Assembly: GCF_005222845.1 (NCBI RefSeq)
Contig: NZ_STFZ01000006.1
Location: 62,001 to 126,000 of the forward strand
Source of the DNA: Rhizobium sp. FY34
Lineage (GTDB): Bacteria > Pseudomonadota > Alphaproteobacteria > Rhizobiales > Rhizobiaceae
DNA: 64,000 nt
Direction of reading: 5' to 3'
Shown here: in pieces, positions 27,184-37,654 of the stretch
Position numbering within the stretch: the stretch's first letter is position 1
How the letters are laid out: each line of letters begins with the position of its first letter
Notes under the pieces: generated by a model
Databases searched by the model: none
Seen by the model: only the letters and a program-made list of their open reading frames with translations
Told to the model about the DNA's origin: nothing
Translations under genes and position numbers: made by a program

Positions 27184-27339
27184 ATGCATGAATTGCAGCA
27201 GCAGCTTGCGTCCGACATCAAGATCCTGCCGCGCAGGCTCCCCTCTGTGGCGGGCTGGCGCACTCGGTTCCTGCACGCAGCCACTGCCGGTCTTGCCTTC
27301 CTCTTCGTCGCAGGTCTTGTTCTGGGTCTGATTGCCTGA
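27184..27339 (+). CDS. Small single-pass membrane protein, 51 residues
   Basis: Encodes 51 aa, too short for many gene finders. GGGAG at 27171-27175 is 8 nt before the ATG. The N-terminal half is polar with basic residues (LPRRLPSVAGWRTRF) and the C-terminal half is one hydrophobic segment rich in Ala/Gly/Leu/Phe (ATAGLAFLFVAGLVLGLIA) that runs to the stop, so a tail-anchored or N-in single-pass topology is likely. I do not recognise a family. It ends 11 bp before the stop of convergent hipO-like gene; a GCCTGA/TCAGGC inverted repeat (27334-27339, 27350-27355) spans both stops. Codon use looks like its neighbours. Confidence 0.6.
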   Translation: MHELQQQLASDIKILPRRLPSVAGWRTRFLHAATAGLAFLFVAGLVLGLIA

Positions 27340-27350
27340 TCGTGTGATTG

Positions 27351-28514
27351 TCAGGCGGGCTTCAGCCAGGTTTCGGCAATTTCCACCCACATCGCCACAC
27401 CAATCGGCAGCGCGTCGTCGTTGAAGTCAAAGCGCGGATGGTGCAGCGGCGGGTCATTGTCCGTGCGGGCGGTGCCCAGCAGGAAATAGCTGCCGGGTCT
27501 TTCCGCCAGCATGAAGGCGAAATCCTCGCTTCCCATCGATGGTCGCGGCAGGTCCATGACATTGTCATTCCCCACCACCCGGCGGGCAATATCCCGGACG
27601 AAATCGGTTTCGGCCTTGTGGTTGATGGTCGGCTCGTAGCCGCGTTCATAGGCAATCGTCACGCTCATACCGTAGCTGGCAGCCTGTCCCTCGGCAATTT
27701 CGCGGATCCGCCGTTCCAGCATGTCGCGCACCTTGGCATCGAAGGAGCGGACGGTGATAGCCATCTGCGCCCGCTCGGGAATGACATTGCTTGCCTTGCC
27801 GGCATTGAAGGCGCCCACCGTGATCACGGCCTGATCCATCGCATGCAGATTGCGCGAGACGATGCTTTGCAGAGCCATGATGATGCTGGCGCCGCAGACG
27901 ATGGGGTCCAAGGCCTCCTGCGGTTCGGCGCCGTGGCCGCCACGACCGTTGACGGTGATGATGCACTCGTCGGCTGCCGCCATCATCGGTCCTTCCTTGA
28001 CTGCGATGCGGCCAAAGGGAATGGCGGGGTCGTTGTGCAGACCAAATACGGCATCGCAGGCAAAGCGCTTAAACAGCCCGTCATCGATCATCAGCTTGGC
28101 GCCGGCGAAGTTCTCCTCGGCCGGCTGGAAGATGAGATGGATTGTGCCGTCGAAATTGCGCCGTTCAGCCAGTAATTTTGCCGCCCCCAGCAGCATCGTT
28201 GTGTGGCCGTCATGGCCGCAGGCATGCATCAGGCCGGGATGAAGGCTTGCATGCTCAAGCCCGGTTTCCTCGTCGATCGGCAGGGCGTCGATATCGGCGC
28301 GGATGCCGATCGACCGGTTGCTCGTGCCGTTCTTCAATGTGGCGACCAGTCCTGTGGTTGCCAGCCCGCGCGTGACCTCATAGCCGAGGCCTGCAAGCTG
28401 TTGCGCCAGGAAATCGGAAGTCTTGAACTCGGAGAGACCAAGCTCCGGATGCTGGTGAAGATAGTGTCTGATGGCCACAAGCTCCGGCATGTCATTGGTT
28501 AGGTGTATCGTCAT
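27351..28514 (-). CDS. M20 amidohydrolase, hippurate hydrolase/aminoacylase type
   Basis: 387 aa. Metal-dependent hydrolase of N-acyl amino acids (HipO/AmhX-like; the gene is often annotated hippurate hydrolase). Motifs: LHQHPELGLSE, IRADIDALPIDEETGLEH, the metal-binding HACGHDGHTTMLLGAAKLL, QPAEENFAGAKLMIDDGLF and the dimerisation-domain GGHGAEPQ. C-terminal PSMGSEDFAFML contains the last ligand region. No signal peptide, so cytoplasmic. A different branch from the AbgB-like enzyme at 20653. Substrate not resolved. Confidence 0.88.
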   Translation of the reverse strand: MTIHLTNDMPELVAIRHYLHQHPELGLSEFKTSDFLAQQLAGLGYEVTRGLATTGLVATLKNGTSNRSIGIRADIDALPIDEETGLEHASLHPGLMHACGHDGHTTMLLGAAKLLAERRNFDGTIHLIFQPAEENFAGAKLMIDDGLFKRFACDAVFGLHNDPAIPFGRIAVKEGPMMAAADECIITVNGRGGHGAEPQEALDPIVCGASIIMALQSIVSRNLHAMDQAVITVGAFNAGKASNVIPERAQMAITVRSFDAKVRDMLERRIREIAEGQAASYGMSVTIAYERGYEPTINHKAETDFVRDIARRVVGNDNVMDLPRPSMGSEDFAFMLAERPGSYFLLGTARTDNDPPLHHPRFDFNDDALPIGVAMWVEIAETWLKPA

Positions 28515-29017
28515 GAAACAGGTCTCCGCGGTAGGCTCTGGTCTATGGCTGGGCTTAGGTATTCATGCCGAACCATAACAGGAAGCGTCGGCATGGGTAA
28601 TACCTGGCTACCCGTTCGCACATGCCGGCGATAGTGCCGGTCGCGCTCTAAACCTTACGCCGAATCCCGCTTGAATGCGGATGATCTTGATGTCATGGAA
28701 CCAAATGAACAGTGGTGCTTTCCGTCTGCGGCTTCGTTTGTCCGGAGCAGCGTCACGCGAAAAAAGCATCGTATCCTATATTCCAACCGGCTGATTATGT
28801 TCAGGTTTCATTCATCCCTGAGGGAATAGAGGCAGACGGTCATAGATTTGGAGAAGCATGTGAACAGGTTTTGTCACTCCGTTCGCCCGTTTGACGGCGC
28901 CTATTTCAGGCTGTCGCCGGCATTCTCCATGCCTGATGCGCCATTCCTCGGCCACATCAGCGCCTGACCCGCTCTTTTTCCGCCACGCCAGCGTCCTCAT
29001 TCTTAGAAGCCGACACA
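28515..29017. other. 503-bp intergenic region upstream of ndvB
   Basis: I see no convincing gene. An 8-bp perfect inverted repeat CATGCCGA/TCGGCATG (28564-28571, 28588-28595) lies near the start of the divergent amidohydrolase. GGAAC at 28697-28701 followed 18 nt later by TT is a partial match to the EcfG promoter, but lacks the CGTT block (CTTT instead). The long spacing suggests a regulated ndvB leader; no confident promoter can be placed. Confidence 0.4.
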
Positions 29018-32000
29018 ATGTCATTTCATACTACGCCCGCTCAGACTACGCGTGAAACTGAAGGCAAGCAGATCGACCATAACGAGGCGATCCGCGCGAC
29101 CTATTTCAATGCGGAGGCCTTGCGCAGTTGCGGCGATGCGCTGGCGCGCGACGGTGCCCAGACGCTGCCGGGCTTCATGACGTTTGATTTCCGGGAGCGG
29201 CACAAGGAGAACGAAAAGGAGATCCTGCGGGTCTATCGTTCCACCGCCAGGGATGTGGAAGCGGGTGCGACGATTACGCCGGCCGCCGAGTGGCTGCTCG
29301 ACAACCATTACATCGTTGAAGAGGCGATCCAGGAAGTCCGCCGCGATTTTCCGCGCAAGTTCTACAAGCAGCTGCCGACCATGGCGATCGGCAGTGTCGA
29401 GATCCCGCGCGTTCTGGCGCTGGCCTGGCTCTATGTCGCCCATACCCATTCCACGGTGTCGCGCGAAAACCTGACGGCGATGGCCGAGGGCTTCCAGGTG
29501 CACCAGTCGCTGGAGATCGGCGAGCTCTGGGCGTTGCCATCCTTCCTGCGTTTCGTTCTGATCGAAAACCTGCGCCGTATCTCGATCCGCGTCGAACGCT
29601 CGCGCCGTATGCGCCAGCAGGCGAACGATGCCGCTGACGAGATCATCAAGCTGAATGACGAGGCGGCCTGCGCCGATCTTCTGAAGAAGATCGAGCAGCT
29701 GACCGAGGACAACACCTTTTCCACGCAGTTCCTCTATCGCCTGCGCAATGCGTCGCAGTCGCCGAGCTTTGCCATTGCCTGGCTGGAAGCGCGTCTCGAG
29801 CAGGCCGGCACGGACACCGAAGAAGTGATGATGGCGGAACACAACCGCCTCTCCTCCGGCAATGTCACGATGGGCAATATCATCAAGAGCCTGCGTGAGA
29901 TCGACGATACCGAATGGAGCGTCTGGTTCGAAGAGGTCTGCCTTGTCGATCAGGTTCTGCGCGAGCAGAGCGATTATAACGAGCTCGACTTTGGATCGCG
30001 CAATTCCTATCGCAATCGGATCGAAAAGCTTGCCCGTTTCTGCGGCAAGACGGAAATCGACGTGGCGCGTGCGGCCATTGCGCTGGCTGAAGAAGCCAAG
30101 AGCGCACCAGTGCCCGATCCGCACAAGGCCAATGTCGGCGCTTTCCTGACCGGCATGTACCGTCCGCAGCTGGAAGCTGCCGTGGGCTATACACCGACAT
30201 TTGCCCAGCGCATCGTCCGCACGGTGCAGAAGATGAACTGGATGGCGGTTGCCGTTCCCGTTCTGCTCCTGACCTTCCTGGCGCTGGCGCTGGTGGGCAT
30301 GTTCCTGTCCAGCATGGGCATGTCCCTTCCGCTCATCCTTCTCTTCCTGCTGATGTTCTCCCTGCCGGCATCGGAAGGGGCAACAGGCCTCTTCAATACG
30401 CTGGTTACCTATGTGGTGAAGCCTGCCCGCCTTGTCGGCTATGAATTCAAGAACGGCATTCCGGAAGATGCGCGCACGCTGGTGGCCGTGCCCTGCCTCA
30501 TTACCAACCGCGATACCGTGGATGAACTGATCCGCAATCTCGAGGTCCACTATCTCGCCAACCCGCGAGGCGACATCTATTTTGCGCTGCTCAGCGACTG
30601 GAAGGACGCAACGGTCGAGCAGACCGACGCCGATCTCGAAGTTCTCGAATATGCCCGCCGTGAGATCACCACGCTCAGCAATCGTTACGCTTTCGATGGC
30701 AAGACGCGTTTTTACCTGCTGCATCGCCGTCGTCTGTTCAACCCGTCCGAAGGTGTGTGGATGGGTTGGGAGCGCAAGCGCGGCAAGCTGCACGAGCTGA
30801 ACCTTCTCTTGCGCGGCGACAAGGACACGAGTTACCTGCAGGGTGCCAATACCGTGCCGGAAAACGTCCAGTATGTCATGACGCTGGATGCCGATACGCG
30901 CCTGATGCGCGATGCGGTGACCAAGCTCGTCGGCAAGCTGCACCACCCGATCAACCGTCCGGTGCATGACCCCCATTCCGGCCGCGTCATCCATGGCTAT
31001 GGCCTGCTGCAGCCGCGCGTCACCCCGTCCTTGACGACGGGCAAGGATGCCTCGGTCTTCCAGCGCGTCTATTCCATCAGCCGTGGCATCGATCCTTACG
31101 TATTTACCGTCTCGGACGTCTATCAGGACCTGACCGGCGAAGGTTCGTTCACCGGCAAGGGCCTTTATCACGTCGATGCCTTCGAGACGGCTTTGCGTGG
31201 CCGTATCGAGGAAAACTCCGTCCTCAGCCACGACCTTCTGGAAGGTTCGTTTGCCCGCTGCGCGCTTGTGACCGACGTGGAACTGGTGGAAGATTTCCCC
31301 ACCCGCTACGAGGTGGAAGTGTCACGCCAGCATCGCTGGGCGCGTGGCGACTGGCAGCTTCTCTCGTATATTCTCGATCCGATGCGCGGCGTGACTGCGC
31401 TTGGTCGCTGGAAGATGATCGATAACCTGCGCCGCTCGCTGACCCCGATCGCCTGGTTCTTCGCCTCGGTTCTCGGCTGGTACTTCATGGACCCGCTCGG
31501 CGCGCTTATCTGGCAGATCCTGTTGATCTTCTCGCTGTTTGTCGCGCCGACACTGTCGCTGATCACCGGTATCGTGCCGCGCTCGACCGATATCGTGCCC
31601 AGCGCGCATTTCTATTCCGTATGGTCGGATGTGCGCTCCGCCAATGCGCAGGTCGCGCTGCGGATCGTCTTCATCGCTGATTCCGCCTTCCGGATGATCG
31701 ATGCCATCGTGCGTTCGATCTACCGTCTCTTTGTCAGCCGCAAGCAGATGCTGGAATGGCGCACCGCCGCCAGCATCCAGTCCTCTGCGCAGGGCAGCCC
31801 GCTCGATTATTATCGCTCCATGTGGCATGCGCCGGTTGCAGCCGTTCTCGCCCTGTTGCTGGCAGCCCTGCCGGCCGACAATGCCTTCCTCGTCGGCCTG
31901 CCTTTCGTGCTGCTTTGGGTACTTTCGCCACTTGTGGCCTGGTATGTCAGCCAGTCGGCTGAAACCGAAGACCGCCTCTTTGTGCCGGAAGCCGTATCCA

Positions 32001-35000
32001 TAGAGTTGCGCAAGTTCTCGCGCCGCACCTGGCGCTATTATGAGGCCTTCGTCACCGAAGATCAGCACTTCCTGCCGCCGGACAATTTTCAGGAAAAGCC
32101 GGAACCGATTGTCGCCAAGCGAACCTCGCCCACCAATATCGGCGTCTATCTTCTGTCGGTCATCTCCGCCCGCCATTTTGGCTGGATCAGCTTCCAGGAA
32201 ACGCTGGAGCGGATGGAAAACACCGTGTCCACCGTGGAAGGCATGGGGAAATTCCGTGGCCATTTGTTCAACTGGTACCATACCGATACGCTTCAGACGC
32301 TCGGACCCCGCTATGTCTCGACCGTTGACAGCGGCAACCTGGCCGGCCACCTGATCGCGGTTTCCTCGGCCTGCCGGGAATGGGCGGAAGCGCCATCGGC
32401 CCATCTTCAAGCTTCGCTCGATGGCATTGGCGATGTCGCCGGCATCCTGTCGGAAGTGCTGAAGGAACTGCCGGATGACCGTAAGACGGTTCGCCCGCTG
32501 CGCCGGCGCCTGGAAGAACGCATCATCGGCTTTGGCAATGCGCTGGCAGCCGTCAAGCGCGAGCACGAGTTTGCCTCGATCCGAATCATCAACCTTGCGG
32601 TTCTCGCCCGCGACATCCAGAAGCTGGCCTCCAATCTCGATCACGAGGTTAGCTCTGCCCAGAGCACTGAAGTCACTCGCTGGTCGGAATCACTCGTGGC
32701 TGCCTGCGAAGCGCATATTGCCGACAGCACGTTCGACATGACCAATATCGAACCGCTGCGCCAGCGCCTGACGCAGCTGCGCGACCGTGCCCGCAATCTC
32801 GCCTTCTCGATGGATTTCACCTTCCTCTACCGGAAGGATCGTCGCCTGCTGTCGATCGGTTACCGCGTCGAAAGCAATGACCTTGACGAGGCCTGCTACG
32901 ACCTTCTGGCGTCGGAATGCCGTCTGACCAGCCTGTTTGCCATTGCCAAGGGCGATCTTCCGACCGAACATTGGTATCGCTTGGGCCGTCAGGTCGTGCC
33001 GATCGGTGCGCGCGGTGCGCTGATTTCCTGGTCGGGCTCGATGTTCGAATATCTGATGCCGCCGCTCGTCATGCAGGAGCGCCAGGGTGGCATTCTGAAC
33101 CAGACGAACAATCTGATCGTCGAAGAGCAGATGAACCATGGCCGTCGTCTGAATATTCCCTGGGGGATTTCGGAAGCCGCCTTCAATGCGCGCGACCATA
33201 ACCTGAACTACCAGTACACGAACTTCGGCGTGCCGACGCTTGGTCTGAAGCGCGGTCTTGGCCAGAATGCCGTCATCGCACCCTACGCATCCATCCTTGC
33301 CAGCCAGTACCGCCCGCTTGAGGCGCTGGAAAACCTGCAGAAGCTGCGGGCAGTTGGTGCGCTTGGCAAATATGGCTTCCATGATGCGGTGGACTACACC
33401 CCGACCCGCGTGCCGGAAGGCAAGAAATGCGCCGTTGTGTTCAACTACTATGCCCACCACCATGGCATGTCGATTGCAGCCATTGCCAATGTCGTCAACA
33501 ATGGCAAGCTGCGCGAGCTTTTCCACGCCGATCCGGTGGTGGAAGCTGCCGAACTGCTGCTGCAGGAAAAGGCGCCGCGCGAAGTGCCTGTCATGGGCTC
33601 CAAGTATGAGCCTGAAACGCCCGGCAAGGGCCAGGCCGATCTGCTGCGTCCCGAAATCCGCACCATACAGGACCCGGCAAGCCGCGACCGCGAAATGGTC
33701 TTCCTGTCGAATGGTCATTATTCGACCATGCTGACGGCGACCGGCACCGGCTATTCACGCTGGAACGGCCTTGCCGTGACCCGCTGGAAGCCGGACCCGG
33801 TCGAGGATCGCTGGGGCAATTTCCTCTTCCTGCGCGACACGACGACTGGCCAGTGGTGGTCGACGACCGCCGAGCCGCGCCGCGCCGAGGGAGAAAAGAC
33901 GAAGACCGTATTCGGCGATGAGAAGGCCGAATTCGTTAAGACCGTCGGCACGCTTGTCAGCACTGTCGAATGTATCGTGGCAACCGAACATGATGCGGAA
34001 GGTCGCCGCCTGACGCTGCTCAATACCGGCACCGAGGACCGCTTCATCGAAGTGACCTCCTATCTGGAACCGGTGATTGCCAACGAGGATGACGACAACG
34101 CCCATCCGGTCTTCTCGCGCATGTTCATCCGCACCGAGATCGGTCGTCGCGGCGATGTGATCCGCGCCTGGCGCAACAAGCGCAACCCGAACGAAGCCTC
34201 GATGCACATTGCGCATCTGGCGGCTGACAATGCCGGCTCCTCGCGTCCGACCGAATTCGAGACCGATCGCCGTCGCTTCATCGGCCGTGGCAGAACTCTG
34301 GCAGAAGCTGCAGCCTTTGATCCGGATGCAACACTGTCGGGCACCGATGGGTTCACGCTTGACCCGATCCTGTCGCTGCGCCGCGTCGTGCGCGTACCGG
34401 CCGGCAAGAAGGTCAGCGTCATTTTCTGGACGATCGCTGCACCGAGCCGTGAGGATCTCGATGGCGCCATCGAGCGCTATCGTCACCCGGATGCCTTTGG
34501 TTCTGAACTGACGCAGGCCTGGACCCGCGTGCAGGTGCAGATGCGCCATATCGGCATCAGTTCGCAGCAGGCCGCAGCCTTCCAGCATCTTGGCCGCTAT
34601 CTGGTCTATCCAGACATGTATCTGCGCGCCGATTCAGCAACGGTTGAAGCGGGCCTTGCCTCGCAACGCCAGCTCTGGGGTCTCTCCATCTCCGGCGACC
34701 TGCCGATCTTCACGCTGCGCATTAATGACGAAATGGATATGGATGTCGTCAAGGAAGCCCTGTCGGCGCAGGAATATCTGCGTTCGCGTGGCGTCTTGGC
34801 CGATCTTGCCGTCGTCAATGAAAAGCCGGCCTCTTATGCGCAGGACATGCAGCACGCGATCGACCAGATCAGCGAAAGCATTCGTCGCCTTGGCCAGTCC
34901 GAAGGCCGCCAGCAGGTGTTTGCGCTGCGCCGCGACCTGATGGACGAGGAAACCTGGGCGGCCCTGATTGCCGCCTCGCGTGTCGTTCTTCATGCCCGTA

Positions 35001-37501
35001 ACGGCAAGATCGAGGATCAGGTCAACCGTGCGGTTTCGCTGTTTTCGGCCCCGCGTGGTGCCGAAATCGAGACGGATCGCCGCGAGCTTCTGTCGGCCGA
35101 TCACTTCGGCAGCGTGCTGGGCAATGGTGATGATGCCGGTAAGGATCTCGATTTCTGGAACGGTTATGGCGGCTTTGCCACCGACGGCCAGGAATATGTC
35201 GTTCGTGTGTCGGGTGGTGGCACGACCCCGCATCCGTGGATCAACGTCATTTCCAACGAGAGCTTCGGCTTCCATATTTCTGCCGAAGGTGCAGGCTTCA
35301 CCTGGAGCCAGAACTCGCGCGACTACCAGCTGACACCGTGGTCGAATGACACGGTCATCAACCGGCCCGGCGAAGCCTTCTATGTGGCGGATCTGCAAAG
35401 CGGCACGGTGTCTACACCCTTTGCCGCGCTGTCGCGCCGCCCATCGGTGACGTTTGAGACGCGTCACGGTCTTGGCTATTCCACGTTCCAGTCGCTGGAA
35501 GATGGCCTGACCCTGACCCTGACGCAGACCGTAGATCGCACCCGCCCGGTCAAGCTGTCGAAGATCACGCTGCGCAATACCAGCGGTGAAGCGCGTCGCC
35601 TGCGTGTCTATGGTTATGCGGAATGGATCTTGGGCAACAACCCGCAGCGCACGCAACCGTTCATTCTGAGCGGTCGGGACGAAGCAACGGGTGCCCTGTT
35701 TGCGACCAATCCCTACAGCATCGATTTCCATCGCACCGCCTTCTTCGGCAGCGATGTTGCAGCTTCGGGCTTTACCACCAGCCGCCGCGAATTCATTGGC
35801 CGGTTCGGTACGGTTGCAGCCCCGGTGGCCGTGACCAGCGGTTCGGCGCTCAACGGATCGCTGGAGCCGGACGGCGCGCCATGCGCAGCACTTGCCTGCG
35901 ATATCGAGCTTGCAGCCGGTGAAGAAAAGGTCGTCACCTTCTATCTCGGTGATTGCGGCACACGCGAGGAAGCGGCAGCCCTTGCCGCCGACATCAAGGC
36001 CTCGTCTTTCGGCGCAGTTTTGCAGACCACCAATGACTTCTGGCAGGAATTTACCGGCCGGTTGAAGATCTCGACGCCCGACAAGGCGCTCGACAACATG
36101 GTCAATACCTGGCTGCCCTATCAGGCGCTTGGTTGCCGCATCATGTCGCGCACCGCCTTCTATCAGTCGTCCGGCGCCTATGGCTTCCGTGACCAGTTGC
36201 AGGATACGCTTGCCTTCCTGCTACACGAACCGGATCTGGCGCGTCGCCAGATCGTCAATGCCGCCAGCCGTCAGTTCAAGGAAGGCGACGTGCAGCATTG
36301 GTGGCTGCCGGGCACGGGTGCCGGCGTTCGCACCTCGATCTCCGATGACGTGGTCTGGCTCGCCTATGCGGCACACCAGTATATCCAGGCAACCGGGGAC
36401 AAGGCGATCCTGAACGAGGAACTGCCCTTCCTGCAGGGTGCCACGCTGACGCCTGGCCAGCACGATGCCTTCTACAAGCCGGAAATCTCTTCCGACACCG
36501 CCTCGCTCTATGAGCATGCGGCGCTGGCGCTTGATCTGGCCATTGTCCGCACCGGCTCGAACGGCTTGCCGCTGATCCTGGGCGGCGACTGGAATGACGG
36601 CATGAACCGTGTCGGCATTGGTGGGCGCGGCACCAGCGTCTGGCTTGGCTGGTTCCTGGCGGCTGCCCTTCGTCGCTTCATGGTCTATGCAGAAGAGCGT
36701 GGCGATACGGTCCGTACCGAACGCTGGTCGCGTCACCTGACCTCGCTGAAACATGCGCTGGAAACGGCTGGCTGGGACGGCACCTATTATCGTCGCGGCT
36801 ATTTCGACGATGGCGGGCCGCTCGGCGCCAATGGCAATCTGGAATGCGCCATCGATTCGCTGGGTCAGTCCTGGAGCGTTCTGTCGGGCGAGGGTGATCC
36901 CGCCCGCCAGGAACAGGCCATGAATGCCGTAATGGACAAGCTGGTGGACGATAAGGAAGGGCTTATCCGCCTCTTCACGCCGGCCTTTGCATCTACCCCG
37001 AAGGATCCAGGCTATATCAAGGCCTATCCGCCGGGTGTGCGTGAAAACGGTGGCCAGTATACCCATGCGGCCATCTGGGTCGTGCTGGCACTGGCCGGTC
37101 TGAAGCGAGGCGACGATGCCTGGAAGGCCTTCAAGCTGTTGAACCCGGTCAATCACGCGCTGGATCAGACCTCCGCCGACAAGTATCGCGTCGAGCCTTA
37201 TGTCGTGGCTGCCGATGTCTACGGTGTCAGCGATCTGACGGGTCGCGGTGGCTGGACCTGGTACACCGGCTCTGCCGGCTGGCTCTACCGTGCGGCGGTC
37301 GAGGGCATTCTCGGCATTCGCCGCGAAGGCGACCGGCTGTTTGTTGCGCCGGTTCTGCCAAGCGACTGGACGGGCTTTACAGCCGAACTGACGCTATCGG
37401 GCAAGACCTATGCCGTGGTTGTGACGATGGCAGACGGCAAGGCGCAGGTCACGGTCAATGGTACGTCGGTCTCAGAGGCGGACGGATTCCTCCTCAACTG
37501 A
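29018..37501 (+). CDS. ndvB: Cyclic beta-1,2-glucan synthase
   Basis: 2827 aa integral inner-membrane enzyme (NdvB/ChvB/Cgs) that initiates on itself, elongates, controls the length of and cyclises periplasmic beta-1,2-glucan, needed in rhizobia for osmoadaptation, attachment and host infection. Membrane segments occur near residues 407-455, 805-850 and 940-985. The GT84 glycosyltransferase domain between them has the DxD at D624/D626 (TLDADTRL) and the Q-x-x-RW motif starting at Q771 (QHRWARGD). A glycoamylase-like region lies near 1335-1480 (MNHGRRLNIPWGISEAAFNA). The C-terminal GH94 phosphorylase domain has GGDWNDGMN with D2524 and D2527. Full length, no breaks; followed by a terminator-like hairpin. 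Confidence 0.97.
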   Translation: MSFHTTPAQTTRETEGKQIDHNEAIRATYFNAEALRSCGDALARDGAQTLPGFMTFDFRERHKENEKEILRVYRSTARDVEAGATITPAAEWLLDNHYIVEEAIQEVRRDFPRKFYKQLPTMAIGSVEIPRVLALAWLYVAHTHSTVSRENLTAMAEGFQVHQSLEIGELWALPSFLRFVLIENLRRISIRVERSRRMRQQANDAADEIIKLNDEAACADLLKKIEQLTEDNTFSTQFLYRLRNASQSPSFAIAWLEARLEQAGTDTEEVMMAEHNRLSSGNVTMGNIIKSLREIDDTEWSVWFEEVCLVDQVLREQSDYNELDFGSRNSYRNRIEKLARFCGKTEIDVARAAIALAEEAKSAPVPDPHKANVGAFLTGMYRPQLEAAVGYTPTFAQRIVRTVQKMNWMAVAVPVLLLTFLALALVGMFLSSMGMSLPLILLFLLMFSLPASEGATGLFNTLVTYVVKPARLVGYEFKNGIPEDARTLVAVPCLITNRDTVDELIRNLEVHYLANPRGDIYFALLSDWKDATVEQTDADLEVLEYARREITTLSNRYAFDGKTRFYLLHRRRLFNPSEGVWMGWERKRGKLHELNLLLRGDKDTSYLQGANTVPENVQYVMTLDADTRLMRDAVTKLVGKLHHPINRPVHDPHSGRVIHGYGLLQPRVTPSLTTGKDASVFQRVYSISRGIDPYVFTVSDVYQDLTGEGSFTGKGLYHVDAFETALRGRIEENSVLSHDLLEGSFARCALVTDVELVEDFPTRYEVEVSRQHRWARGDWQLLSYILDPMRGVTALGRWKMIDNLRRSLTPIAWFFASVLGWYFMDPLGALIWQILLIFSLFVAPTLSLITGIVPRSTDIVPSAHFYSVWSDVRSANAQVALRIVFIADSAFRMIDAIVRSIYRLFVSRKQMLEWRTAASIQSSAQGSPLDYYRSMWHAPVAAVLALLLAALPADNAFLVGLPFVLLWVLSPLVAWYVSQSAETEDRLFVPEAVSIELRKFSRRTWRYYEAFVTEDQHFLPPDNFQEKPEPIVAKRTSPTNIGVYLLSVISARHFGWISFQETLERMENTVSTVEGMGKFRGHLFNWYHTDTLQTLGPRYVSTVDSGNLAGHLIAVSSACREWAEAPSAHLQASLDGIGDVAGILSEVLKELPDDRKTVRPLRRRLEERIIGFGNALAAVKREHEFASIRIINLAVLARDIQKLASNLDHEVSSAQSTEVTRWSESLVAACEAHIADSTFDMTNIEPLRQRLTQLRDRARNLAFSMDFTFLYRKDRRLLSIGYRVESNDLDEACYDLLASECRLTSLFAIAKGDLPTEHWYRLGRQVVPIGARGALISWSGSMFEYLMPPLVMQERQGGILNQTNNLIVEEQMNHGRRLNIPWGISEAAFNARDHNLNYQYTNFGVPTLGLKRGLGQNAVIAPYASILASQYRPLEALENLQKLRAVGALGKYGFHDAVDYTPTRVPEGKKCAVVFNYYAHHHGMSIAAIANVVNNGKLRELFHADPVVEAAELLLQEKAPREVPVMGSKYEPETPGKGQADLLRPEIRTIQDPASRDREMVFLSNGHYSTMLTATGTGYSRWNGLAVTRWKPDPVEDRWGNFLFLRDTTTGQWWSTTAEPRRAEGEKTKTVFGDEKAEFVKTVGTLVSTVECIVATEHDAEGRRLTLLNTGTEDRFIEVTSYLEPVIANEDDDNAHPVFSRMFIRTEIGRRGDVIRAWRNKRNPNEASMHIAHLAADNAGSSRPTEFETDRRRFIGRGRTLAEAAAFDPDATLSGTDGFTLDPILSLRRVVRVPAGKKVSVIFWTIAAPSREDLDGAIERYRHPDAFGSELTQAWTRVQVQMRHIGISSQQAAAFQHLGRYLVYPDMYLRADSATVEAGLASQRQLWGLSISGDLPIFTLRINDEMDMDVVKEALSAQEYLRSRGVLADLAVVNEKPASYAQDMQHAIDQISESIRRLGQSEGRQQVFALRRDLMDEETWAALIAASRVVLHARNGKIEDQVNRAVSLFSAPRGAEIETDRRELLSADHFGSVLGNGDDAGKDLDFWNGYGGFATDGQEYVVRVSGGGTTPHPWINVISNESFGFHISAEGAGFTWSQNSRDYQLTPWSNDTVINRPGEAFYVADLQSGTVSTPFAALSRRPSVTFETRHGLGYSTFQSLEDGLTLTLTQTVDRTRPVKLSKITLRNTSGEARRLRVYGYAEWILGNNPQRTQPFILSGRDEATGALFATNPYSIDFHRTAFFGSDVAASGFTTSRREFIGRFGTVAAPVAVTSGSALNGSLEPDGAPCAALACDIELAAGEEKVVTFYLGDCGTREEAAALAADIKASSFGAVLQTTNDFWQEFTGRLKISTPDKALDNMVNTWLPYQALGCRIMSRTAFYQSSGAYGFRDQLQDTLAFLLHEPDLARRQIVNAASRQFKEGDVQHWWLPGTGAGVRTSISDDVVWLAYAAHQYIQATGDKAILNEELPFLQGATLTPGQHDAFYKPEISSDTASLYEHAALALDLAIVRTGSNGLPLILGGDWNDGMNRVGIGGRGTSVWLGWFLAAALRRFMVYAEERGDTVRTERWSRHLTSLKHALETAGWDGTYYRRGYFDDGGPLGANGNLECAIDSLGQSWSVLSGEGDPARQEQAMNAVMDKLVDDKEGLIRLFTPAFASTPKDPGYIKAYPPGVRENGGQYTHAAIWVVLALAGLKRGDDAWKAFKLLNPVNHALDQTSADKYRVEPYVVAADVYGVSDLTGRGGWTWYTGSAGWLYRAAVEGILGIRREGDRLFVAPVLPSDWTGFTAELTLSGKTYAVVVTMADGKAQVTVNGTSVSEADGFLLN

Positions 37502-37526
37502 CCAGTATGGGACATGATTGATGAAC

Positions 37527-37566
37527 AGGGACCCGGATTGCGCATGCAAGTCCGGGTCCTTGCTTA
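37527..37566 (+). terminator. Hairpin after ndvB
   Basis: GGACCCGGA (37529-37537) pairs perfectly with TCCGGGTCC (37551-37559) across a 13-nt loop, 28 bp after the ndvB stop, followed by TTGCTTA. A strong stem with a poor T-tract; probably ends or attenuates ndvB transcription. Confidence 0.6.
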
Positions 37567-37654
37567 TAGGAAACTGCCCTGGCTGCCGATGATTGCTCCT
37601 TTTCGTGCATTCGGTTAGGTTCACACACATCGACGCGGTCAAGACGGGTCCCCG

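Noticed and set aside
29021..31231. 736-residue open frame antisense to ndvB
   Set aside because: Shadow of high-GC codon structure opposite a clear NdvB domain; no motif, no ribosome site.
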